This document shows, piece after piece, positions 27,291 to 39,793 of a DNA stretch of 64,000 nt. The notes under the pieces are model-generated. The model was not told where the DNA came from and did not search any database. It saw nothing but the letters and a program-made list of their open reading frames with translations. Position numbers and translations under genes: made by a program. The stretch's first letter is position 1; each line of letters begins with the position of its first letter. The stretch covers positions 14,239,292-14,303,291 of the forward strand of contig NC_088312.1 of the NCBI RefSeq assembly GCF_910592395.1, given 5' to 3'. The stretch is from Lineus longissimus. Lineage: Eukaryota > Nemertea > Pilidiophora > Heteronemertea > Lineidae.

Positions 27291-29476
27291 GTGTTGGGTT
27301 GAAGTAAAGCGGAGTTTTAGGCCATTTTATGTCCGATACTTTTTGCGCTGCTTGCCGCCGAGCCGCTCTCGTCTCCTATAACAAAATAACTAACCGAAAT
27401 AACCGAGTTTTAGCAGGTGAAAGTAAGAACATTTAGGGTCTACTAGGCCTTCATGGACAGCACTGCTTTGCCCCAACCCCATCTTCTAAAAAGCCCAAAG
27501 CGAAATCCATTAACGCCCAAACATCAATTCAGAAAGTAACAAATCACTGCTGTGTAATTTCAGTGATCATGACGTTAATTATGCCCAAAAAATGGTTTGA
27601 AAAAAATCCGTCATTCGTTGATTAGTTACATGTATACGAAACTGTAGCATCATTGGCCGATACGCGTCAGCACAGTTTTAAGATGACCATGAACTCTTTG
27701 TAGCCGACCAAATAATTGTGAACATTTAGCAGTTATCTGAAGATATACACATACTTATAAAGAGGTCATATACACACTTAAACAGGTAACATCCGTTCCC
27801 AGGGAACTGATGAATGGACACTGCCGAATAGGAGGTCACCTGTACAAGTAGCACTAATGGAATGCACAACATGCACTACTAGGACTCCCCGTCTGGCCAA
27901 TGGTTTTACCCGTCTGGGGTTACGCCTTTAAATATCAAAGTGATATATTGATTTTTTAAAGTAATATATCGACAGTGGCGACTCCTTTAGCTTGCCACTG
28001 GCATTTGTGACATATTGTTCTTCTGTCCTTTTTGCTCCAAGTGACGAATCAAAAAGCGCTATTTTTGTTGGTCAATATGATGTTATATATCACCATTAGC
28101 TCAGATATTATCAATGTCATTCCAAGTGGAGCAGGTGCAAAGTGTGAGAAGGGGCTACGCATAAGTCACTGTACATGTATCTTAAACGAAACCCGCATGT
28201 TTTCTCTCCTCGCGCCTTCCACATAATATATGCTGCCAGACACGGGGCTTGGATTCGCACGGAATACACAGCTTTCGAAAATGATTGTAATCATTCGGGC
28301 GCCATTTTCTCCTCCCCGGCTTCCCTGTCTTCACGGCAAACACGGATGCATTTTTTCAATACCACCGCAGAAAACCTATTTTCATTGCCCTCACTCAAAT
28401 GGTAAGTATTTCAACCAGCTAATCTTGTTGTGTATTTGCCATGGCATACGTGTAACATTTCAAAAGTGTACGACACTTTACCACGTAGAAGAAAATGGAC
28501 ATTCCAGTGAATTATATTTTCAGCCGAGGAGCAAAGACTGAGCGCCATTGGCAATCAAGTGTGCGCAGCCGGGCAATTCTTGCCGTGCCAACTCAGTTGA
28601 CCTGCATCAATATTATCACTTCATGATGATCAGTATTTCGGGCTGCAGACATCACGTGATCGGTAATGGCACTGAACTGTTTTCTTCCGCTATGAATCGC
28701 TCAGTCTCTCCCTCACATGAATGGCCTCGCAACTGTCACATGGTATAAGGTATATGGGTCCAGTAACCCTTTCCCTTCGGAAGCTTCCATTTGGACAGAC
28801 GAGTAGCAGACGTATACGTACGTTATTAAAGAGTTTGCAGTTTATATACCGGGATCCGGTGCCTCCTGATTTAGTGGTCCCGGCTAAACTTGTCATACGT
28901 GGAGCATTTCACTTGCGTGCCCGACGGCTATACTTGAAGGATGATGATCCCATTACGGATTGAAAGCTCCTTTGTAAGTTTTTACAATATGCACAGTTCA
29001 AGTTTAAATTACGAAGTAATGGTCGAGCCTTCTTTAAACAGAAAAATTCTGTGAAGACGCTCAACAAGCCGTTAAGAAGGCGCCCAGCTCTACAGAAGGC
29101 AACCGACGCACCAAAACCGGCAAAATAGCGTCTACGCAGTACAAAATCAGGATACGGCTTGTCAAGACACACTCAGGTTATTTTTTTAAATCGTATTGCG
29201 TTGATCAGGTCAATATTTTCGAGACACTGAAATTTCTCACAATATATATGGCTCATATGTATTGGCTCCTGCTTCTGTTGGAAGGATGTTGCTTATTTTT
29301 TGTCATAAAATAAACAGTACGTGCCTAAGATACAAACACATGTGTCTTTTACTCTATCTCTATCACATCGGGTACGGATGAAGAGCAAAGGGATTAATTC
29401 TAGAAAGTGACTTAAAATGCAATATAAGACGACAGACTGTCCACTATGGTTGCTTCCAGTCCAATCCAAATTCATT
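27291..29476. other. Intergenic, no supported gene
   Basis: About 2.2 kb. Short ORFs are present on both strands but none shows a recognisable domain or convincing coding pattern. I found no RNA gene and no clear transposon end. Confidence 0.35.
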
Positions 29477-30066
29477 TTTTGGCTCACCGTAGGGGAGTCT
29501 ATGCAACACCACTGTGTCCGTCGTCCGTTGTCGTTCGTTGTCGTTCGTTGTCGTCGGTCGGCGTCCGTTGTCGTCTGTATATTCTGTTTCAACAACAGTA
29601 GCACGATTCTTAACCGCTTGAGTTATGAACTTGAAACTTTGTACACAGGACCCCGCTGCTCAAGTGATTTCTGACAATGAATTTCGGTTCGATCTGATTC
29701 TTGACTTGGTCAACAGGGGACCAGAAGTGGAAACTTAAAAAGTGTGATATCTCTCTTATGAGTGACTCGTTTTCGATAAAAAAATTTATGGTAGGTTCTC
29801 CTAGCAAGGATACGGGTTTTCGATTTGACCTAATTTTCATGGTCACAGAGATCAAATGCCTTAAATTGTCCGTTTGAGGGTAACTATGGAACGTTTCTTA
29901 ACAGATAAAGCTATGAACTTGAAATTTAGTACACATGACTCCCTACGTCAAAACATAAAAAGTGTGATATCTCGCTTAAAAGCAAGTCGTTTTTATGATA
30001 TTATTATTGTAGGAACTCCGAGCAAATTCATCACATATTCTATGGGTTTTTCATTAGACGTAATTT
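29477..30066 (+). repeat. Dispersed repeat with GTC/GTT microsatellite (copy 1)
   Basis: Starts TTTTTGGCTCACCGTAGGGG and continues CTGTGTCCGTCGTCCGTTGT with a GTC-rich tract (29517-29578), then blocks such as AAAAAGTGTGATATCTC and TGAACTTGAAATTTAGTACA that recur about 220 bp later within the repeat. The same sequence order is present at 60047-60725. Non-coding, family unknown, likely an interspersed repeat of this genome. Confidence 0.8.
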
Positions 30067-31461
30067 AACGTAATTTCCTCGTGTATGAAAGGAAACTTAA
30101 TTGGCACTGCACCAGGATACATCAGCAGCAAACTATTCTTAGAATACGCACAGCAGCTCAGACTGTGATCCGAGTGTTTTTGGCCTCCCTTGTCGATCTG
30201 GTATTAGGGTACCTGGCTTCTGCCATATGAAGTAGTTATTTTTGATAATAGCAATTTGGTCTCGGGGAGGGGGGAACGATTCCTAGCCATCACAAGACCG
30301 TGAGTGTGACAAAACAAAAACACATCTTCTGCGTGGATTCAGAGCAATCCATTGCGTCTACGAAGTACAGTGTATATTTCACAAGTTGAAACAAGGGGAA
30401 TACTTCTTGCAGTTCCCGATTTGTCTGTGATAGGGATGATCTTTCGAGGAGCCTTACCTACATGGTTTCCTTAACAATCAATGCTTAGATTTGATTAGTT
30501 ACATTCAGAAATACCCCACAAAAAAATCCGACAGTGTCAATTTCGTCTCTCTAGAATATTGTCAATCACGAAAACATCACAAGAACTAGCTTCAAGAGAA
30601 TATAAAACGTCCATATTGTGACGATTGTTTAATGTTAACTGTAGGAGTCTGCTGAAACACTCAAACTTCGACCTCACGAAGTGTCGAACTCTTCGCCGGT
30701 AGACTAAGTCAGATGTAGTTTTCATGAAATAGGCATCTGAAAAAAAATTTAAAAACATACATAAATTTCACTTGATAAATGATCAGATTAAATTAAATTT
30801 CTGACAATCCCGCACGCCGTTAACTATAACGCTCCTTTCTTTTTGGGCACTAGATTGAGCACGAGAGCGCGTGACTCCCTAACGCCAATCATGATCAGTT
30901 GTCTTTCATTCGTTCGAACCCCGAATAGAGACATCAGGACAGTTTCACTAGCCTTACTAAGAGCTAGGAAGAAAGAAAAAAGCAATTTCCGCTATGGGAA
31001 TTCGTCGACCTTTGAGGGCGAAGGTTAACGAAATCCTTTTTTTTAATCTAAAGACTAGGAAAGGTTTTTTTAAAATCTTTCATCGTCTAGTGGGTGTCAG
31101 GTGAAGGGCCCATTCCGTGTTTATACGCAACAAATGTACGCACGGTACTCATGATATCCGGCACATGTTACAAGCCTCGTCGCCCGGCATCTCAATGCAG
31201 TTTTCCATGGTAACAACTATCATTATCCCTTTAGATTGTCAATGTCATCTGCCATGTTCTCTATTTTTTACTAAAAAGGAGAGAATGTATTTCCTTGTCC
31301 TCATTGATATTTTATCACTATGTCAACAAATTCAATTTGACACAAAAAACTGAAATCAAAATGAAAAATAAGAGAAGGGGAGGGGTTGACCAAAAGTTGT
31401 ATATATGTGGGTGGGCCTATAATTTGTCATCACAAAAAAATCGGAGATCAGACACACTTAC
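30067..31461. other. Intergenic or intronic, no supported gene
   Basis: About 1.4 kb. The left part is intergenic; the part next to 31461 must be intron of the minus-strand laminin-G-like gene, because a splice donor lies at 31456-31461. No further exon is recognised here. Confidence 0.4.
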
Positions 31462-32287
31462 CTGACCTCAATTTATATTGCGGCTCAGATGGACAATCTG
31501 ATTGACACCTTCTACCTCCCCTCACATGCAGGCAGAACCGTGTCGTGTATTTGTTAGGGCTGTCGTTCCTTTTGTCCTCAATATGCATTATATTTGGAAG
31601 AAATGTTAGATTTGCAATCCATCCGATAAAGTCCCAATCCGTATGTGTTGTATGAGCTTTACCAAATGTCAGCATGTTTTGTAACTCTTCTGGATGAAAT
31701 TGAACCCCACGCGCAAATTCAGTGTTATACTTTTTCCCATTTAAATATATAACGAATGTTGCCTGATCAAACGAATCGAACTCATTCTTAATCAGAAAAA
31801 CTATTTTATTCCAGCCATCAGAGAAGCTTACTATTTTCATCGTCTCATGCACAAAAGTTTCTCTCGATGTTTGGACGAGTGCATAGATACTTTTCCCAGC
31901 ATGAATACTCAGAAAGAAACTGTGCGACTGTGCGACGGAATTATACAATAGTAATTGATGGACAGGTGTATGCAGAAATAGATTATGGCACGAAAGCTTG
32001 ACATTAATAATTACACTAAGAGTAGTGAACTGGATAAGAAGGTTAATGAAAGGCAGTTCGCCAAAGGAACTGTGGTCGTGAAATGCAATAATCTTGCCAA
32101 GATTTAGCGAGTGGACGTAAACGGCATTTCCGTAAAGTCTGCGGTAGACAAGAAGATATTCTGGTGCAAAAAATGTACATTTTGATGAATTCATTTGCGT
32201 CCAGTAAACTTCGATAAAAAAGCAACCTACTGACATTTTACTGACATTTTCAAGTTTTTTATTTGATATAAATATTATATCTAACAA
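31462..32287 (-). CDS. Exon encoding a laminin-G/concanavalin-like extracellular domain
   Basis: An open frame of about 275 codons on the minus strand. The sequence has beta-sandwich features of LamG/pentraxin-like domains: HSFFLSIHAGKSIYALVQTS, SDGWNKIVFLIKN, FVIYLNGKKYNTE and DFIGWIANLTFLPNIM, the last being typical of the strand closing a LamG fold. It ends in a cysteine-rich stretch (CLHVRGGRRCQSDC) and then CAG followed by GTAAGTGTG at 31461-31453, a textbook donor, so the gene continues to the left in another exon. The 5' boundary (acceptor near 32235 or an ATG at 32287) is uncertain. Probably a secreted or cell-surface host protein; identity unknown. Confidence 0.6.
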
Positions 32288-32709
32288 TCAAACTACAATG
32301 GAATGACATTTTAAACTTTTTGTAATTTGATACAATGATTATATTAAACAATACAATAAAATTGTAACTGCAAAGATCGCGGACTTCAATTCGTAATTGA
32401 TGCAAGGTGCCTATCGCGACCTAATACCTGGTATGCCGAAGCGAGAGTGGTCATTCTTAGCCATGTGTTAAACACTGACAAACCGTCCTAGTCTAAAAAA
32501 ATCAAACCTTTCGTTCAATCTACCTCGAACAGTTCATTTAAATGTTAAAATCTTCCAGTAGTAAGTGTATGCGCTGAATGAGCTGCTCCTTGCTTGTGCT
32601 CCACAAAGTTCTTCGTTAATTCAGGATTTACAGTTGGGATCAGATTTGAAACAACTACATTCTGTGTATGAACCTTTATAGCCCATTGTGAAGTCATTTT
32701 CGTATCATG
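32288..32709. other. Intergenic, no supported gene
   Basis: About 420 bp of AT-rich sequence between the laminin-G-like exon and the plus-strand LINE. It may contain the upstream intron of the former. No repeat or RNA gene seen. Confidence 0.35.
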
Positions 32710-35700
32710 ATTGTTTGTCAACTTGACTGGAGTCAGGCCTCAAAATCTGGTCAGGGTCCATTATTCGAGTCCAGCCCGTTAACCCTTCGAGGATTAAGAC
32801 ACTCAGTGCTTGCTGTCTCAATATCCGTTCGCTGAAAAAGAAAGGAGTGCAAACGGCGGACTTTATTACCTGCAATGGGTTTGATATAGTTGCCATTACC
32901 GAGACCTGGTTAGGGTCGGCTGTTGATAAACAGTGCATTGGCGAAGTTCTCCCAAATGGATATTCAATAAAACATGTTCCACGCAAGCACTCAGGGGGTG
33001 GTGGGGTAGCTATTGTTTACAGGTCATCCCTGCGTCTCAGGTTGAACGACTCCTCAAAGAGCAATCTCTACACCCATTTTGAACATCTGAACTGTACCAT
33101 TGAATCATCTCAACGCACGTTTGTCCTGGTGGTGGTCTACCGACCACCGCCGGCAAAGACTAATGGACTACGCAACTCTGTCTTTTTCGAGGAATGGTCG
33201 GACTTCACAGATTCCCTTGACTCGGCATTTTCCAGCACAGAGTTAGTGTTAGTCGGCGACATCAATTTTCATCTTGATGTTACTGACGACCTGGATTTAC
33301 GCCGATTCATTGCGTCACTCGAAAGACATGGACTCCGGCAACACGTACGAGGCCCCACCCACATGAAAGGCCACACTCTTGATGTTGTTGTCTCAAGAGA
33401 GTTGAGCACTTTCGTCTCGAACGTCTCAGTACTTGATCCGGGACTGTGGAACAAGGAAGGAAAGCGATCAACGGATCACTTCGCAGTGACGTTCCAGATT
33501 TCAGTCAACAAACCCGCAAATGCCGTGAAGTCCGTCACATTTAGGAAACTGCATTCCATTAGTGTTCCCGCATTCAAGGAGGACATAAGGAAGTCAACCA
33601 AGCTTAACAATGCAAACGGTACAACTAGGGAACTCGTCGACGCGTATATGGACGGTATTAGTTCTCTCCTCGACTCCCATGCGCCAATACGACGGAAGAC
33701 GATTACACTCCATCCGCATGCCCCGTGGTACACCGACGAGCTTCATGAAGCTAAAAACGTGAGAGACGTCGCTTGGAGAGAAAGTTCCCGAAATCCAAAC
33801 TTGAGGTGCATCGGCAAATGTACAGAGCGCAGTGCGTGAAGGTGAACAATCTGTTGACAGACACACGGCAATCCTACTTTCACAACAAAATCGTGGACTG
33901 TGGTCGCAACAATAGGAAGATTAACACTGTTGTGAAACATCTTATGGGAGAGTCATCTGAACTTGTCCTCCCACGACATAATTCCTTGCGTGAGCTTGCT
34001 GGCCAGTTCAGTGAATGTTTCGCAGAGAAAATTGTTAAGATCCGGAATGACATTGGGTCTGGTGGTGATCAAGAACAATACACTGGTATCACCAACGAGA
34101 CTGTTTCGTCGCGCCTTTCTAGCTTTGAACCTGCAACTGATGATGGACATGGATGAGTTATTACCTTTGCTTACACGCATTGTCAACTCATCGTTGCAGG
34201 AAGGTGTTGTACCCAAGCGTCTCAAGATGGCACACATTACCCCTCTCTTGAAGAAGACGGGACTGGACCAGGAAAATAAAAAGAACTACCGACCTGTGTC
34301 AAACTTGAGTTTCTTGTCAAAACTGCTCGAGAGGGTTGTTGCTAGCAGGCTTGACAGTTATCTTGGCGCCAACGACCTTCTTGAGCAACATCAGAGTGCG
34401 TACACAAAGTTCCGGTCTACTGAAACGGCACTTATCCGGGTTCAGTCCGACATTCTCAAAGCTATGGATAGGGGTGATAGTGCTGTCTTGGTGATGCTCG
34501 ATCTTTCGGCAGCTTTTGACACCATCGACCATGCCACTCTCATCAACCGCCTAAGACAGCGCTATGGCATTGAGGGTACTGTTCTCGATTGGTTTGATTC
34601 CTATGTACAGGACCGTTATCAATCAGCGGTACTTTCCGGTCAGGCATCTGACAGCAGCAAGCTCAAATATGGCGTTCCTCAGGGGTCGGTTCTTGGTCCG
34701 AAGTTATACACGATGTACACTAAACCCCTGGGTACTCTTATTCGGATGCATGGTCTGGACTACCATATGTACGCTGATGATACACAGCTCTACATTTTCT
34801 TTCCCCAAAAAGATCTGGTGATTCAAAACAAAGCTGTCCACAACCTCGAGACATGCCTTAAAGCCATCAGCAATTGGATGAGCTCAAACTTTCTAAAACA
34901 AAACGGTGATAAGACAGAGGTGATACTGTTCACCCTGCGCGGAGGCCAGGCCATTGATCACATCTCAGTTTCTGTTGATGGTTGCAGCACTGAACCGAGC
35001 ACAGCAGTTCGCAACCTGGGAGTTATCTTTGACCAGCACCTCACCATAGAGAGGCAGGTGAACTATGTTGCTCGTTCCTGCTTCTTCCACCTCCGGAACT
35101 TTGGTAGATTGAGGAGTTATTTGCCTGCCGATGCAACCAAGTCACTTGTCAATGGTCTGGTAACATCTAGACTCGACTACTGCAATGCTCTTTTTGATGG
35201 TGTCTCAGGTCAACTGGTGCAATCCCTACAGAAAGTTCAAAACGCCTCGGCACATTTGATCACTCGTACTAAAAAGTCTGACCACATAACACCTGTACTG
35301 ATCGACCAACATTGGTTGCCCGTGAAGTTTAGGATCCGGTACAAAGTTCTCATCCATACCTTTCGAACGGCTTCATTCCACAGCCCCTCCTTACATCTCG
35401 GAGTTGGCTTCCTTCCACAGGCCTGGCAGAGCACTCCGCTCTGCGGGGGAGTATAAACTCAAGGTCCCCCGCCATAGGACGGTCTGTGGAGGGAGATCTT
35501 TTGGGGCTTCGGCCCCAAGGCTGTGGAATGAACTTCCTCTGTCCATCCGATCGACAGCTGACCTGGGCAGCTTCAAGTAGGCATTGAAAACCTATATTTT
35601 TAAGTTAGCCTATTTTTAAATCCGTTTTTAATCATGTGGTCCTAAATTATTTGTTTTATTGTTTTATTGCTGTATTTTAGTACTTTGAGCACATTGTTTC

Positions 35701-35775
35701 TTAGATTGTAGGTGCCTTTGAGCAATTCGTTGATAAAGGCACCTAAAAATATGTTTTAATAATAATAATAATAAA
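32710..35775 (+). mobile_element. CR1/L2-like LINE relic with (AAT)n 3' end
   Basis: Plus-strand non-LTR retrotransposon. It begins inside or just before the endonuclease (NIRSLKKKGVQTADF at about 32808) and ends with GATAAAGGCACC followed by an (AAT)n tail at 35757-35775, typical of CR1/L2 3' ends. The reading frame is broken, so it is a dead copy. It is a different family from the minus-strand LINEs here (for example YADDTQLYIFF instead of ADDS). Confidence 0.85.
32808..35576 (+). pseudogene. LINE endonuclease-reverse transcriptase, two frameshifts and an internal deletion
   Basis: Endonuclease: FDIVAITETWL, VVVYRPPPA, LVLVGDINFHLDV, STDHFAVTF. RT: PVSNLSFLSKLLERVV, MLDLSAAFDTIDHATL, YGVPQGSVLGP and catalytic YADDTQ (about 34770). 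The frame shifts at about 33800 and again near 34140, where the sequence jumps from FEPATDD to MDELLPLL, apparently losing roughly 25 residues between endonuclease and RT. A third shift near 35400 separates the last residues (SAPRLWNELPLSIRS, ending FK*ALKTYIFK). It is a normal decay pattern for an old LINE. Confidence 0.85.
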
Positions 35776-36951
35776 AGACTTGTGATTCGAAACGGATATT
35801 GAAATTGTTTTAATTATCCCAACGATCATACGAATTAGAAACTTAACGCATAGTTGGTTTTATCAGAGTCTTTCAAGTAAAGAGTCAGGCAACTAGGGAC
35901 CGTATGGCTTCAACATCAAAGCCAACGAGCATTCCGAACGACGTGCGTTGGGACAGAGCTCTCTCGGGGCACGTAGTACAGTTTCTAGTTTTTTAGATTA
36001 GAAAACTGTTCATTTTCCCATCGATGAGCTTGTTTTGGCACACATAAGCGCAAAGTGGTGTGAGGTATATGTTAGAGAGGTGCCCTCTGTTTGTGTACAT
36101 AAGTATATATCTCTTGTCTATCGATCCGTTTTGCCCGGCCATGGCGATTTAGCGGATGAGACAAGACCACTAATGAATATGCATAGGTTGGAGGGTCGAG
36201 GCCTATCAATTAGACGAGTGCATGTTTTTAACTCTCAAGTACATATTTGGAGAAGTATTGAAAAAATATTTGTTGTGGCAAGTCTACAGATATAAAGAAA
36301 TTATTTGATGAAAAAATTAATTTCGAATTTTGCTAATTGGGTAATAGGGGGCGTGTTTTGAGTTTTTTCTGCCAGTTGGCTGAAAATAGTGGAAATATCA
36401 AAGTCTGTCTAATTTGTCGATTATTAAAAAATTTCCGTGGTCAATCACCATTTTATTTTTCACCATTTACTTGCCCGACTGTCCGGATTAACATAATCTA
36501 AATTTCAGATTCACAACACCACGCGTTCTTTGATGCGTCGCGGTCAAACATTGACAATTTAACTGCTAAAAGGCTTAAAAAATCAATTGTGGTCTTGTCT
36601 CGGATCCTGCGGATTCTGCGGAACCTGCGGAATCTGGTCTGCAGCGGATTTGCTATGTTATTGTTATCCGGTCGTTTCGCTGACGTTTTCGCCCCCAGTC
36701 TTTTCGCCCCCAAACTTAGCCTCATACCATTAGGCCCCACGTGGTGGCGCTGAAGGTGGCCGCTGCCGTGATGTAATGTAATCAAGCTAAATCAAGAGAG
36801 TGTCTGAGAGTCACTCTACCCAAAAATTAGTCGTTTCGCCTATTGGCATTGTTATTCCATCCAAATGACTATAAAAAAGTCCACGAGTAGGCCCATGTGC
36901 CATAATAAGCTCACAAGACCTGATCATAGGCCTACATTAATTTCTGACTAA
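35776..36951. repeat. Region with inverted CCGCAG/TTAGCGGAT repeats
   Basis: No gene. A 21-bp block at 36137-36157 (GCCATGGCGATTTAGCGGAT) is exactly inverted at 38288-38308, and the minisatellite TGCGGATTCTGCGGAACC at 36608-36640 is inverted at 38235-38285. GAGACAAGACCAC (36158) and its inverse (36588) form a second pair. The Harbinger element lies between these arms, so a decayed larger repeat may surround it. Confidence 0.6.
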
Positions 36952-37211
36952 AGGCGACATTCCACGTGAGAGAAAGTGTCGACATTTTCTCTCAGTGACT
37001 GTCGACATAAATATATTTGATCCATCCACGTGCGAGGAAATCGTACTGACAGTTCCTATCGGAGAGATGATTTCTAGCTATCGCGAGTTTCTCTCGAGAG
37101 AATGTTTTCGTAGCTTCTTCCACGTGAGAGTAAAACCGTCAGAAAACAGCCATCGGACGGTCATTGATCCCTCCACGTGCGAGTTAGGCCTATTGGGAAA
37201 GGTCATTTAGT

Positions 37212-37448
37212 ATGTTGCCTTCGAAGAGAGCGGAGGTAGCAGCCGCGGCTGCGGTGTACATTATTCTACAAACGAAGAGGAAACACAAGATCTGGGTTCA
37301 CAAGTGGCTGATGAGAAGAGAAACCTATGGGGCCTATCATGCTCTTCAGCAGGAATTACTCCTTGAAGATCCGAAGCATCTTCAAAATTTCCTGCACATG
37401 ACAGCAGCTGATTTCGAAGAGTTGGCAATACTGGTTGGGATTCTATAA
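37212..37448 (+). pseudogene. PIF/Harbinger transposase, N-terminal remnant
   Basis: 78 codons: a Lys/Arg stretch, WVHKWLMRRETYGAYHALQQ, LEDPKHLQNFLHMTAADFEELAIL. This pattern is the N-terminus of HARBI1-like transposases. The DDE catalytic domain is missing because the frame runs into the opposite gene's sequence at about 37437. Confidence 0.8.
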
Positions 37449-37641
37449 CATCACTCTCCACAACTGCCCCAATTTCTTTCCACCCCGACGCCTTCTTTCC
37501 CCTGTTTCTGTAGAGATTAGATTGCACATCCCATAGGCACAGGTTGCCCTCAAACACAGCTATCAGTTGGAACGTGTCGTTCCGACTCCACTCTTTGCTT
37601 GCTTCAATTCCATGTTGCTGGTAGCTATGCATATGCGCCAA
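37440..37641 (-). pseudogene. MADF/Myb-like protein of a Harbinger element, N-terminal remnant
   Basis: Starting at 37641, the minus strand reads WSRNDTFQLIAVFEGN, LCLWDVQSNLYRNRGKKASG and WKEIGAV, the trihelix/MADF pattern of the DNA-binding partner that Harbinger elements carry next to the transposase. It ends where the deletion joins it to the transposase N-terminus near 37440. Confidence 0.7.
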
Positions 37642-37914
37642 ATGACCAATGCATTGAATACTTGCTGGAAGTTTATTGCAAAATAGAACCAGTCCTATTT
37701 ACTGAGAGCACTATCTGACATAACAAAAAGTGTCCGAAATGACCTACCTTTGGTCCGTCCACATGACATAAGATCGCCCGGCTAAACACTTCTGACATTT
37801 ATTGATCGCTCTCGGACAGCTGCTCGCAGCGTCTTGTCCACATGCGACTTGGTGTCTGAGAGTGTCTGAGAGTGAACTTCTGAGAGAAAACTCTCACGTG
37901 GAATGTCGCCTTAA

Positions 37915-38956
37915 GCCTTACATCTAAAATGCAATGAAATACCACAATATTAACAAATTAACGAATGAGCGAAAATGACGTGTGTTTTTCGGGTGCGTAA
38001 CGATTACGGGCCAACTCGGCCTACCAACTCGGCCTGGGTTATAGATCACGGCCAATGTGGAAATCGTCAGATAATAGAATGCAGACATTTTTTTCATGCA
38101 TGTTTGGGTTTTTCCGAAATGCTTGATAATCTTAGCGGTTTAGACAATTTAACAGTTATGGAATATTACAAATATTTATTATAAGGATAATTTATCATAA
38201 TATCGATATTCTCGTGCTGTTTTTTTGCTGATTCCGCCCAGAATCCGCAGGTTCCGCAGAATCCGCAGGTTCCGCAGAATCCGCAAGATCCGCTAAATCG
38301 CCATGGCCGTTTTGCCCTTGCATTTAATCATTAGCCTTCTCGCCTGTGCGCCTCGAGCTAATACCATGTATGATTATGTAAGATTTGCTAAGTAGGGTTA
38401 CGAAATGTGCTAATCATGTTTATGTCCACGTCACTGTTGTCATGGCTCACGATCGTTCGTTTGTTAAGTAGGAAGTTCTGGTATAGCTATCCGTACGGGA
38501 AAGACCTGTACAGGAAATGCTCCCGTTCTCATCACCAAAAACCCTCTGTAGTTTTGTACATCCTGCTAATATTCTGGAACCCAGGATAAATATATACATC
38601 ATCTTTAACTACGGATCGTTATTTATCTCTTCGTCGGTGAGAACAGCTCAAATGCTCCAGAGGTTCCTTCCACGCAGTGCTCTCCAGCAGTATTCTATCG
38701 ACTGCTGGATTGGAGCAAGAACTCGTGTTATGTAAGTAGCCAGATTTTGGTTACATATATATACCGCTCCAATATTGTTGAACGCGCAATTTGGCTTAAA
38801 CCTTACATACATTGTATACATCATAATTTTTTGAGTCACCTCATAAGAAACAATTTACAGTATATGTTGCCGTTGATTACAACCTGATAATGGATTTTTT
38901 TTATCACAAATTGCAAACAGATGAGAGTGCATGCAGCTTAATTGCGGTTTGATTAT
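37915..38956. other. Intergenic, no supported gene
   Basis: About 1 kb; contains the right arm of the inverted CCGCAGAATCCGCAGGTT minisatellite (38235-38308). Otherwise nothing recognised. Confidence 0.4.
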
Positions 38957-39156
38957 TGTTGTTCGCACCCGATATTTTCACATTTTTGTTGCAAGTTTTC
39001 TCTTTATGGCGAAATGGGGAAACTGGCGAGACAAGGGAATGGCGAAATGGGAATGAACCATCTTGAATGCTTGCACAAAAAATAATTTTTTAAATATATC
39101 CATCCATAAAGAGAAAACTTGCAACAAAAATGTGAAAATATCGGGTGCGAACAACA
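38957..39156. repeat. Perfect 53-bp inverted repeat (hairpin) next to the BEL element
   Basis: Arms 38957-39009 and 39104-39156 are exact reverse complements, separated by a 94-bp spacer. The outer end is TGTTGTTCGCACCCGATATT. Exact identity over 53 bp suggests a recent fold-back or MITE. It lies 80 bp from the 5' LTR of the BEL element. Confidence 0.9.
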
Positions 39157-39241
39157 GTTACAGCTTTTGTTATTGTAATTCACTTCATTCCCGCGGCTTA
39201 TTTATAAACCGCAAGATGCCAACCTCGGTGAGAGTACCATG

Positions 39242-39424
39242 TGTGGATGAGAAACCGGCTAGGTACCGTATGGTCCTTATAATTCCAAGACAATTTTTGA
39301 TTTAGTTACTTGAATGTAGACGGCGCTCGGGTTTTGGCACGAGCGCTAGGATTTGCCACACGTTGAAGAATAAAGTTACAATCAAAGTCGAAATTCTCGT
39401 TGTTGGATTCATGGAACAATTACA
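39242..39424 (+). repeat. 5' LTR of the BEL element
   Basis: 183 bp, TGTGGATGAG...CAATTACA, containing a polyadenylation signal AATAAA at 39369-39374. Appears identical to 49854-50036. Directly followed by TTTTGGTAGCAGGAGC (39425-39440), whose TGG would pair with a tRNA CCA end as primer binding site. Confidence 0.95.
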
Positions 39425-39793
39425 TTTTGGTAGCAGGAGCGAAGTTGAAGAATCGAAGAACTCAGAGACCCCGAAAATTGAGACTTTGAACAAGAAGGTC
39501 GGCCGAATTTGATGATTGAATCTTGGTAGGACATTGGTAAATTATCGGAGTCGAAAATGAAAAAAGCCCAAAACCCCACCGGTTCCCATCAGCATGGCGA
39601 AGTTCCGTTCTGTCCCCAGCACCTCTGAAGAGCTTAAGATTTAGAAAAAGGGCCTTTTGGAATCGGCCCCAAGAGTAAAATCTAGCCACGATAGACAAGT
39701 TTTCCTTGGAAACGCTCGGATTCGAGGTGAGGTCACGCCAGAGATCCTTAGAAGAGAACCGTAAGGGCGGCGATACATCATCAATTCCCTACG

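Larger units (their letters stand above)
36952..37911. mobile_element. PIF/Harbinger deletion derivative with perfect TIRs and TAA target duplication
   Basis: 960 bp. Left end AGGCGACATTCCACGTGAGA and right end its exact complement (37891-37911, 21 bp in all), each flanked by TAA (36949-36951 and 37912-37914); 3-bp TWA duplications are typical of Harbinger. Additional CTCTCAGTG/CACGTGCGAG copies lie inside both ends. The interior holds only the N-terminal parts of the two usual genes, facing each other, so the element lost its middle and is non-autonomous. Confidence 0.9.
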
